DNA of 6,802 nt from contig JAEWUL010000114.1 in the NCBI GenBank assembly GCA_023459435.1, positions 1 through 6,802 on the forward strand. Direction: 5' to 3'. The notes under the pieces were generated by a model. It saw only the letters and a list, made by a program, of their open reading frames with translations. It was not told the DNA's origin and made no database searches. Shown here one piece after another: positions 1 through 6,062 of this stretch. The stretch is from Bacteroidota bacterium. Its GTDB lineage: Bacteria; Bacteroidota; Bacteroidia; Bacteroidales; WCHB1-69. Within the stretch, counting starts at the first letter, position 1, and each line of letters starts with the position of its first letter. The position numbers and the translations under genes are program-made.

Positions 1-863
1 CCATCAATATCTGCAGCTACTTCATATCTTTTTGCCAATTCAGAGTAGAGAGAGCCAGGATATCCCTGGAGAGAAGGTATCATATCCTGATAATTGGCCA
101 CATTTCTCAAGATATTAGACCAATTGGTCATATCTGTAAGGAGAACGAGGACATCTTTACCTGTATCAGCAAACTCTCTGGCCACAGTAAGGGCAACATC
201 TGGCAGCATCAAACCTTTTATTTGAGGTTCACCAGCTAGGTGAGTAAACATAATGGTTTTATCCATATTCCCTGATACAGACAATTCATCTTTAAAATAT
301 TGATATTCATCATATTTCAAACCAATACCGGCAAAGATAATTACATCTACCTGAGCTCCCTTTGCAATTTGAGACAGTAGATTATTGTAAGGTTCATTAG
401 GACCAGCAAAGATTGGAATTTTCTGAGATTTCACTAATGTATTAAACACATCTATCATAGGAACCCCTGTCCACATAGGTTGTTTAGGAACCAAGCGAAC
501 GGTTGGGTTGAGGGTGTCAAGACGGGTAGAGAGTTGTTTGGAATACAGGATCTCAGGTCCCCCATCAGACACATTCGCCACACCATCGAAGGAACGGCCC
601 AGCATATTTTCAGAAAATCCTACAGTCATAGGAGCTTCATGCAATCTAATTTTCGTTTTAGTGCTGAGACCTTGAGTTCCATTATACACCTGAAAGGTGG
701 TTGTATGTTCAGAGACGTTTATCGCTTTTGCAAAAGAGATCGATTGACCTGAATCGGCATTAATAAGTTCCACCACATGATTTAAAGCAACTCCGGGATT
801 CCCTTCAACAGAAATTAGAGCTTTTCCAATCTTACTAATTTTATTAATTTCTTTTTTAATCAT
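1..863 (-). CDS. ntpB: V-type ATPase subunit B, non-catalytic (partial, 3' end beyond window start)
   Basis: The frame is open from ATG at 863 to base 1, giving 287 complete codons; the C-terminal third lies outside (family members are roughly 430-470 residues). This is the regulatory nucleotide-binding subunit that alternates with subunit A in the A3B3 head of the membrane-bound V/A-type ATPase. Visible signs are an N-terminal beta-barrel (about 1-75), the GGPEI motif at 101-105, the segment FAGPNEPYN at 152-160 where a catalytic subunit would have its P-loop (no GKT/S, as expected for B), and LLTDMTNW at 241-248 followed by QGYPGSLYSELA at 266-277. The last two match the family's DMTN and GYPGYMYTDL blocks. 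The arginine-finger region is not in the window. The start lies 3 bp after the subunit A stop, so co-transcription and probably translational coupling are expected. No frame break is visible. Identification is firm; whether the pump moves protons or sodium cannot be read from A and B. Confidence 0.95.
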   Translation of the reverse strand, partial: MIKKEINKISKIGKALISVEGNPGVALNHVVELINADSGQSISFAKAINVSEHTTTFQVYNGTQGLSTKTKIRLHEAPMTVGFSENMLGRSFDGVANVSDGGPEILYSKQLSTRLDTLNPTVRLVPKQPMWTGVPMIDVFNTLVKSQKIPIFAGPNEPYNNLLSQIAKGAQVDVIIFAGIGLKYDEYQYFKDELSVSGNMDKTIMFTHLAGEPQIKGLMLPDVALTVAREFADTGKDVLVLLTDMTNWSNILRNVANYQDMIPSLQGYPGSLYSELAKRYEVAADID

Positions 864-866
864 ATC

Positions 867-2636
867 TTACGACTCTTTTTGATGAATAAATTCGTTGATT
901 TTATCTGACAAAAGCGCAATTTCATCAGAAGAACTAGCATTTTCATTCCAGTTTTTCCACCATTGTCTCAAAACATCAAATTTGGATTTTATAAATATTT
1001 TAAAATCGTCATCATCCAAATCGCCTTGTTGAAAAATGATTTGATTATCAATTAGTTTTTGAACTGCCTGATTTATAAGAATCAATCTTTCAGGGCGCGT
1101 AGTAGCATCCAACTTATGAAAAGCATCTTGTTGAAGCACACAGAAATCGATAGTAAGCCCTTTTTGAAAATGGATATATTTTTCAACAGGTACTTTTTTA
1201 AGGCCAATCGTTGTAATAGTTTGATCAATACCATAAGCATCCTGAAGAATCGATAAAATTTTATTTCTATCTTCCCATGAGATAAAGCTATCGTATACAG
1301 AAGTAGTATAAACGAGCGGATCAATAGCGGGATATTTTTTAGCATCAGCTCTATCTTGTGAGAGGCCCCAGAAAGCACCGGTTGCATCCATTGTAGCCTG
1401 TGTAACGGGTTCCTGGAAATTACCGCCTGCAGGAGAAACTGTTCCAATAAATGTAAGAGAACCTCCTGTTTTAGTATCTACACCAGCACGTTGGTACATT
1501 CCCTTAATTTGATCAGGAATATCCATCGGAAAAGCTTCCGGTCCTGGAATATCACCCTGACGCCCACTTCTTTCTCTTAATGCTTGAGCCCAACGTGAAG
1601 TTGAGTCAGCAAGCATTATCACATTATATCCTTGGAATCTGTAATATTCACCAACTGTAAGAGCTATAAAAACACTGGCTTCACGAGCTGCGACAGGCAT
1701 AGAACTTGTATTACCGAAGATACACATCCTATTCATCAGCGATTCACCGGTAGTTGGATCAATCAGTTCAGCAAAATCTTTAAAAACCTCGACTGCTTCA
1801 CCGGCTCTTTCCCCACAAGCAGCCATTACGATTATATCAGCCAGAGCATTTTTACAAAGGGTATGTTGCATAACTGTTTTACCCGCACCAAAAGGACCAG
1901 GGTTTCCAACAGTACCTCCATAAGCTACCGGAGCAAGAAGATCAATTAATCGAACACCTGTAGAAATGGTTTTACGTGGAACTGCACGTTCTTTAAAAGG
2001 GATAGGAGACTTCACGGCGTGTCTGAAAGCCAGTTTCAGATCATGAATAACACCTTGTTGATCTTGCACTTTGGCAACTGTCTGAGTAATATTTACAGAA
2101 CAATTTGGGATAATCTCCAGAACAGTACAATTACCAAAAAGAAATGGGACTAAAATTTTATGGATAAATCTACCTTCAGGAACAGTTCCTATAGTATCAC
2201 CCCCTGAGATTTGATCACCAACCGTAACAGAAGGAGTAAATTCCCAAAGCTTTTCTTCATCAAGAGCCGGAGCTTTCATCCCTGGACGGAGATAAGAGTC
2301 CTCTTTAGCAAGGGTATAAAGGGCATTTTGAAGACCATCCCAAACGCTAGTTAGGAGTCCAGGCCCAAGAAGAACTGAAAGAGGAGTTCCTTTAAAGGTA
2401 ACAGGATCTCCAATTTTTGCACCTGTAAGATCTTCAAAGACTTGCATTTCCACTATACCGGTATCATCACGAGAGAGATCCGGTTTAATCTGCAGTACTT
2501 CTGCCTGGAGGAGTTTTCCATCGACATTTATTTCGGCTGTTTCACCCATTATAGCATCGTTAAAAAAACGAGCCTGAACCAAAGAATCTTGAATGGCGAT
2601 CAGCTCTCCGGTTCGTTTTTTGTAAGTTTCAGTCAT
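867..2636 (-). CDS. ntpA: V-type ATPase catalytic subunit A
   Basis: A complete 589-residue protein, a normal length for the family. It is the ATP-hydrolysing or ATP-synthesising subunit of the V/A-type rotary ATPase head. In order: N-terminal beta-barrel (about 1-80), the extra bulge region specific to A subunits (about 110-190), the nucleotide-binding core (about 215-440) and a helical C-terminal domain. The P-loop GPFGAGKT is at 247-254 with K253 as the phosphate-binding lysine. The CGERAGE block at 274-280 supplies the family's catalytic glutamate (E276). NTSSMPVAARE is at 309-319, Walker B MLADSTSRWA at 341-350 and SPAGGNFQEPVTQAT at 401-415. The PGPFGAGKTVMQH form of the P-loop is what I recall from chlamydial A subunits, so this looks like the chlamydial/Bacteroidota branch rather than the archaeal/Thermus one. 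The ATG at 2636 is the first start, preceded by an A/T-only leader with no Shine-Dalgarno. Subunit B follows 3 bp after the TAA stop. The 382 bp upstream hold no subunit E gene. Confidence 0.97.
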   Translation of the reverse strand: MTETYKKRTGELIAIQDSLVQARFFNDAIMGETAEINVDGKLLQAEVLQIKPDLSRDDTGIVEMQVFEDLTGAKIGDPVTFKGTPLSVLLGPGLLTSVWDGLQNALYTLAKEDSYLRPGMKAPALDEEKLWEFTPSVTVGDQISGGDTIGTVPEGRFIHKILVPFLFGNCTVLEIIPNCSVNITQTVAKVQDQQGVIHDLKLAFRHAVKSPIPFKERAVPRKTISTGVRLIDLLAPVAYGGTVGNPGPFGAGKTVMQHTLCKNALADIIVMAACGERAGEAVEVFKDFAELIDPTTGESLMNRMCIFGNTSSMPVAAREASVFIALTVGEYYRFQGYNVIMLADSTSRWAQALRERSGRQGDIPGPEAFPMDIPDQIKGMYQRAGVDTKTGGSLTFIGTVSPAGGNFQEPVTQATMDATGAFWGLSQDRADAKKYPAIDPLVYTTSVYDSFISWEDRNKILSILQDAYGIDQTITTIGLKKVPVEKYIHFQKGLTIDFCVLQQDAFHKLDATTRPERLILINQAVQKLIDNQIIFQQGDLDDDDFKIFIKSKFDVLRQWWKNWNENASSSDEIALLSDKINEFIHQKES

Positions 2637-2831
2637 TATATAAATATATTTTAATATTTGTAATATTTAAATTAACAATGCTAACGTATAAAGAGTGGAT
2701 TTATTTCATTTGAGTTGAAAAATATTTTGTGTGGGAGTATTATTTTTGGATTTTGGGATTTCTTTTCCAATTATTTTGTTGTTCCGAAAAGGTGTGGAAA
2801 CAGTTTATATTAAAAATTTAGGAAAATACAA

Positions 2832-2860
2832 ATCTTTCATTATTTTTGTGTTAGAAAGAT
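2832..2860. repeat. Interrupted palindrome around a promoter-like motif
   Basis: ATCTTTC at 2832-2838 and GAAAGAT at 2854-2860 are perfect 7-bp inverted arms separated by 15 bp. On the plus strand the spacer contains TATTTTTG (2841-2848), which fits the Bacteroidota -7 consensus TAnnTTTG, but no good -33 TTG lies 19-21 bp upstream. It could be an operator, a hairpin in a transcript, or chance in AT-rich DNA. No known regulator site is recognised. Confidence 0.3.
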
Positions 2861-2874
2861 AAAAAACCACACTT

Positions 2875-2900
2875 ATGCGGAACAACTTCGTTAACCGCAT
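2875..2900. other. Short imperfect hairpin in intergenic region
   Basis: ATGCGG (2875-2880) pairs with CCGCAT (2895-2900), and the adjacent AAC (2881-2883) can pair with GTT (2890-2892) across a 2-base bulge, leaving a 6-base loop. It is among the most GC-rich spots in an otherwise AT-rich gap. No T tract follows on either strand, so it is not a terminator. It could be part of a small RNA on the plus strand or of the ntpA leader on the minus strand. Function unknown. Confidence 0.3.
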
Positions 2901-2956
2901 CTATACAAAAATGATCAGAATTTACATCATTCAACTCTTCTTAAAAGTACATGAAT

Positions 2957-2996
2957 AAAAAAAGACCACAAATTTAAAAACTTGTGGTCTTTTTTT
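2957..2996. terminator. Bidirectional rho-independent terminator after sod
   Basis: A perfect 15-bp inverted repeat: 2957-2971 (seven A, then GACCACAA) pairs with 2982-2996 (TTGTGGTC, then seven T), with a 10-base loop. Read on the minus strand it lies 22 bp past the sod stop codon and ends in seven T, so it closes the threonine/sod operon. Read on the plus strand it also ends in a T tract, so it could terminate a transcript coming from the left, although no established plus-strand gene is there. Confidence 0.9.
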
Positions 2997-3018
2997 AATA
3001 TAATTTTTTAGTTAATTA

Positions 3019-3747
3019 CTATTTAACTGCTTTGGCATATCTTTCGTTGAGAACGTTCCAATTGATCATATTCCTATAGTTCTTTACGAAATCAGCTCTC
3101 TTATTTTGATATTTCAAGTAATAGGCATGCTCCCATACGTCGATATTGAAGATTGGGGTTCCTTTCACCTGAGCAACATCCATAAGTGGATTGTCCTGAT
3201 TTGGCGTTTGTGTCACCTGAAGGTTTCCTGTCTCATCAACGATCAACCATGCCCAGCCACTCCCAAATTGGGTCATTGCTTTTTGGTTGAATTGTTCAAA
3301 AAAGCCATCTACAGAACCAAATGCTTTTTCAATAGCTTTTAACAATTCAGCTGAAGGAGCTCCTGTCTCTTTGGAAGCAAGTGCATCCCAAAACATGACG
3401 TGATTAAAATATCCGCCTCCATTATTCCGAATTGGATTTCCTAATTCTGAAACGATGCTGAAGATAAACTCCATCGAAGCATTTTTATAAGGAGTTTCAC
3501 TAATCAACGCCATAAATTGGTTATAATAATTTCTGTGGTGTCTGTCGTAGTGAATCTCAACAGTTAAAGCGTCCATATGTGGTTCTAAACCAGCATAAGC
3601 GTAAGGTAGATTTGGAAAAATGTGTTCTACCGGTTGTCCATTGTATTGTTTCATAGTTGTTTTTTTTGTTTGTGCATCACTTGTTTGAATATTCATGGTT
3701 AAGATGGTAACAAGCAATACATTGGTTAATAAATTGATTCTTTTCAT
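3019..3747 (-). CDS. sod: Secreted Fe/Mn-family superoxide dismutase
   Basis: A 242-residue enzyme that converts superoxide to oxygen and hydrogen peroxide. The four metal ligands of the family are present: H66 (in EIHYDRHH), H116 (in FNHVMFW), D203 and H207 (in DVWEHAYYL). Glycine in GGGYFNH (110-116) and Q184 in NQDNPL (183-188) follow the manganese-type pattern, though Bacteroidota enzymes can be cambialistic, so the metal is not settled. Residues 1-25 look like a type I signal peptide: Lys/Arg at 2-3, a hydrophobic core from about 5 to 20, and probable cleavage after the SDA at 23-25. There is no lipobox cysteine. The periplasm or exterior is therefore the likely location. A longer frame from 3828 exists but would overlap kbl by 52 bp and hide the signal peptide, so I chose the ATG at 3747. 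It lies 29 bp after the kbl stop with no evident promoter, suggesting one operon. An internal ATG (M32, 3654) could give a 211-residue cytosolic form. Confidence 0.93.
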   Translation of the reverse strand: MKRINLLTNVLLVTILTMNIQTSDAQTKKTTMKQYNGQPVEHIFPNLPYAYAGLEPHMDALTVEIHYDRHHRNYYNQFMALISETPYKNASMEFIFSIVSELGNPIRNNGGGYFNHVMFWDALASKETGAPSAELLKAIEKAFGSVDGFFEQFNQKAMTQFGSGWAWLIVDETGNLQVTQTPNQDNPLMDVAQVKGTPIFNIDVWEHAYYLKYQNKRADFVKNYRNMINWNVLNERYAKAVK

Positions 3748-3776
3748 ATTTTGTTTTTTGGGTTGGTTTAAAAAGA

Positions 3777-4967
3777 TTAGGAGACAACCCCTAACTCTTT
3801 GCCCACTTTTACAAATGCAAGGATACATTTGTCAAGATGTTCCTGATCGTGAGCAGCTGAGAGTTGTACCCTAATTCTGGCTTGGTTTTGAGGAACTACA
3901 GGATAATAGAATCCTGTCACAAAGATCCCTTCATCCTGTAGTTTGGCTGCCATCACTTGTGATAGCTTTGCATCATACAACATCACTGCACAAATAGCTG
4001 ATTTGGTCGGTTTGATATCGAATCCTGCCTCTTTCATTTTAGTGATAAAGTATTCTGTATTATGATGTAATTTATCTTGTAATGCATTTGATTTTTGCAT
4101 AATCTCCACCATTTTAATACCGGCGGCTGCCACTAAAGGTGGTATAGAATTTGAGAATAGGTATGGACGAGAGCGTTGACGTAACATGTCAATAATCTCT
4201 TTTTTACCGGTTGTAAAACCACCAATCGCACCACCAAACGCTTTACCAAGTGTACCGGTTATGATCTCTACCTGACCTCTTTTGTCATACAATTCAGACA
4301 CACCTCTACCTGTTTTTCCAACAACTCCCGCAGAGTGTGATTCATCTACCATCACCATGGCATCATATTTTTCCGCTAATTTCAAAATCTGATCAAGTGG
4401 AGCTACATTGCCGTCCATAGAGAAAACGCCATCCGTAACTATTAGGCGGAATCTTTGTGCTTGTGCAGCCTGTAGTTGTTTTTCCAAATCAGCCATATCG
4501 GCATTGGCATATCGGTATCTCACTGCTTTACAGAGACGAACACCATCAATGATCGAAGCATGGTTTAATGCATCAGAGATAATTGCATCCTCTTCTCCCA
4601 AAAGGGGCTCGAAAACACCACCATTGGCATCAAAACATGCTGCATATAGAATAGTGTCCTCAGTACCAAAAAATTCTGCAATTTTTTCTTCTAACTTTTT
4701 ATGAAGATCACCGGTTCCACATATGAAACGAACTGAAGCCATACCATAACCATGTGTAGTTAAAGCTTCCTGTGCAGCAGCTATCAGTTCAGGATTATTA
4801 GCTAAGCCGAGGTAATTGTTGGCACAGAAATTCAATGCTTTGGTTCCATTTGCCAAAGTGATCTCAGCACCTTGTGGAGAAACAATAATTCTCTCTTTTT
4901 TATAAAGACCAGCAGTTTCTATGTTGGTAAGTTCGTTTTGAAGAAATTCTTGAAATTTTGAATACAT
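3777..4967 (-). CDS. kbl: 2-amino-3-ketobutyrate CoA ligase (glycine C-acetyltransferase)
   Basis: A 396-residue PLP enzyme of the alpha-oxoamine synthase family; E. coli Kbl is about the same length. It cleaves 2-amino-3-ketobutyrate with CoA into glycine and acetyl-CoA, the second step of threonine breakdown, in the cytoplasm. Visible landmarks are FCANNYLGLANNPE at 47-60, SVRFICGTGDLHKKLE at 78-93, SDALNHASIIDG at 131-142 with H136 stacking on PLP, DESHSAG at 208-214 (D208 and H211 contact the cofactor), and GTLGKAFGGAIGG at 238-250 with K242 as the PLP-binding lysine. BioF and serine palmitoyltransferase share this fold, but the adjoining threonine dehydrogenase gene and the near-identity of the motifs to Kbl settle the assignment. 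It starts 19 bp after the dehydrogenase stop behind an AT-rich leader with no Shine-Dalgarno. Confidence 0.96.
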   Translation of the reverse strand: MYSKFQEFLQNELTNIETAGLYKKERIIVSPQGAEITLANGTKALNFCANNYLGLANNPELIAAAQEALTTHGYGMASVRFICGTGDLHKKLEEKIAEFFGTEDTILYAACFDANGGVFEPLLGEEDAIISDALNHASIIDGVRLCKAVRYRYANADMADLEKQLQAAQAQRFRLIVTDGVFSMDGNVAPLDQILKLAEKYDAMVMVDESHSAGVVGKTGRGVSELYDKRGQVEIITGTLGKAFGGAIGGFTTGKKEIIDMLRQRSRPYLFSNSIPPLVAAAGIKMVEIMQKSNALQDKLHHNTEYFITKMKEAGFDIKPTKSAICAVMLYDAKLSQVMAAKLQDEGIFVTGFYYPVVPQNQARIRVQLSAAHDQEHLDKCILAFVKVGKELGVVS

Positions 4968-4986
4968 AATATTATAATTTATCTTA

Positions 4987-5937
4987 TTATTTTAATTTTT
5001 CTTTGAGTACATTTAGCATATCTATTGTCATGGCTTCTAATCCAAATTTTGGATTCCATCCCCATTCTTCTCGGGCAACAGAATCATCTAAACTATTGGG
5101 CCATGAATCAGCAATTCCTTGTTTTAGAGGATCAATATCATATTGTATGTTGAAATGCGGGATATGTTTTTTAATCTCATTGGTAATAATTTCCGGAGAA
5201 AAGCTCATTCCTGTAACGTTGAAAGAGTTTCTGTGAATTAATTTTGCAGGGTCCACCTCCATAAGATTGATGGCTGCATCCAATGCATCAGGCATATATA
5301 ACATATCCATATAGGTGTCATGTCTCAAAGGACAAGTAAATTTTCCCTCTTTGATTGCAGCATAGAAAATTTCAACTGCATAGTCGGTAGTTCCACCGCC
5401 TGGAAGAGCTACATTTGAGATCAACCCTGGATAACGAACTGAACGGGTGTCAACTCCAAATCTTTTGAAATAGTAATCACTCAAAAGTTCTCCAGCTACT
5501 TTTGTAACGCCATAGATGGTTTTAGGACGTTGAATCGTATCCTGAGGAGTATTGTCCGCAGGAGTTTCAGGTCCGAAAGCCCCAATTGAACTTGGAGTAA
5601 AAAGAGCTGTTTTATATTCACGGGCAACTTCCAGACAGTTTAGAAGGGCTCCCATCCCAATATTCCATCCTAACATGGGGTTTGCTTCAGCTGTAGCAGA
5701 AAGGATTGCTGCCAGGTTATAGATCGTGTCGATTTTATATTTCTTAACAGTTTCAGCAATATTAGTAATTTTGGTTGCATCAATCTGACATGACGGTCCA
5801 CCCTCAGACAACTCCCCTTTCAAAGGGAAATGTAGATCAGAAGCAACAACATGGTCACTTCCATATATTTTTCTAAGAGTTGGAACTAATTCTGTGCCAA
5901 TTTGTCCACAGGATCCGATTACTAATATGTTCTTCAT
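4987..5937 (-). CDS. tdh: NAD-dependent L-threonine 3-dehydrogenase, SDR (epimerase-like) type
   Basis: A 316-residue extended short-chain dehydrogenase. It oxidises L-threonine to 2-amino-3-ketobutyrate with NAD+, feeding Kbl encoded directly downstream. The N-terminal Rossmann fold carries GSCGQIG at 8-14 (the GxxGxxG signature), and an acidic D34 ends the second strand (VASDL, 31-35), as expected for NAD rather than NADP. NLAA is at 74-77, TPSSIGAFGP at 114-123 supplies the serine site, and the catalytic pair is Y142 and K146 in YGVTK. RYPGLIS at 168-174 and the YMDMLYMPD segment at 209-217 match the GalE-like threonine dehydrogenases known from Flavobacterium and animals, not the zinc-dependent E. 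coli Tdh. By fold alone it could be annotated as a generic NAD-dependent epimerase; the kbl neighbour and the 19-bp spacing support threonine dehydrogenase. It is the first gene of its operon, preceded by a promoter-like motif at 5959-5966. Confidence 0.93.
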   Translation of the reverse strand: MKNILVIGSCGQIGTELVPTLRKIYGSDHVVASDLHFPLKGELSEGGPSCQIDATKITNIAETVKKYKIDTIYNLAAILSATAEANPMLGWNIGMGALLNCLEVAREYKTALFTPSSIGAFGPETPADNTPQDTIQRPKTIYGVTKVAGELLSDYYFKRFGVDTRSVRYPGLISNVALPGGGTTDYAVEIFYAAIKEGKFTCPLRHDTYMDMLYMPDALDAAINLMEVDPAKLIHRNSFNVTGMSFSPEIITNEIKKHIPHFNIQYDIDPLKQGIADSWPNSLDDSVAREEWGWNPKFGLEAMTIDMLNVLKEKLK

Positions 5938-5958
5938 TGTTTAAAAATTTTAGTGTTG

Positions 5959-5966
5959 CAAATATA
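5959..5966 (-). promoter_or_regulatory. Probable -7 promoter element of the tdh-kbl-sod operon
   Basis: On the minus strand the string TATATTTG reads 5966 to 5959 and is an exact match to the Bacteroidota primary sigma -7 consensus TAnnTTTG. It lies 21 bp before the tdh start codon, just after the ftsE terminator, which is where a promoter is expected. The -33 region, about 19-21 bp further up, is A-rich and lacks a clean TTG, so only half of the promoter is well supported. The resulting leader would be very short. Confidence 0.55.
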
Positions 5967-6003
5967 AGAAAAAAAATTACAGTTTTATTGGTTTTTACTA
6001 TTG

Positions 6004-6047
6004 AAAAAATCTCCATCAGTATAGGTTTTATCAATGATGGAGATTTT
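6004..6047 (-). terminator. Rho-independent terminator of ftsE
   Basis: AAAATCTCCATCA (6006-6018) and TGATGGAGATTTT (6035-6047) are perfect 13-bp inverted arms with a 16-base loop. Read on the minus strand the stem begins 15 bp after the ftsE stop and ends in six T (6009-6004). It separates ftsE from the threonine operon. Confidence 0.85.
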
Positions 6048-6062
6048 GTGTTGTTGAATTGT

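Larger units (their letters stand above)
2637..3018. other. 382-bp intergenic region before ntpA
   Basis: This gap holds no convincing protein gene. It is strongly AT-rich. From right to left it contains the bidirectional terminator (2957-2996), a 27-codon plus-strand frame (2875-2958), a short hairpin (2875-2900), a 7-bp interrupted palindrome (2832-2860) around a TATTTTTG motif, and an AT-rich leader directly before ntpA (2637-2680). The minus-strand promoter of the ATPase genes must lie here, since the preceding sod gene is closed off by a terminator. The best -7-like string I see for it is TACGTTAG at about 2682-2689, one base off TAnnTTTG and without a clear -33 partner. That promoter call is weak. 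Confidence 0.6.

Noticed and set aside
480..752. Plus-strand 90-codon open frame
   Set aside because: It is antisense to the V-ATPase subunit B gene, whose family motifs are clear; the plus-strand translation resembles nothing I recognise.
1082..1447. Minus-strand 121-codon frame in another phase inside ntpA
   Set aside because: A shadow in the wrong phase. The ntpA frame runs unbroken through it with all catalytic motifs, so there is no frameshift.
2764..2800. TTTCCA / TGGAAA inverted pair
   Set aside because: Only 6 bp with a 25-base loop and no T tract; expected by chance in this composition.
3748..3828. Upstream extension of sod by 27 codons
   Set aside because: It would overlap the kbl 3' end and encodes a Cys-rich, unlike-family N-terminus. 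The ATG at 3747 gives a normal signal peptide right after the kbl stop.
3790..3840. TTGACA-like string followed by TAAAAG near the kbl 3' end as a sod promoter
   Set aside because: It resembles an E. coli-type promoter, not the TTG/TAnnTTTG form used by Bacteroidota, and lies within coding sequence; likely chance.
4408..4704. Plus-strand 98-codon open frame
   Set aside because: Antisense to the conserved PLP-domain region of kbl; no initiation context or family resemblance.
3777..4967. Assignment of kbl as BioF or serine palmitoyltransferase
   Set aside because: These are close relatives in fold, but the adjacent threonine dehydrogenase and the Kbl-like motif context favour Kbl.
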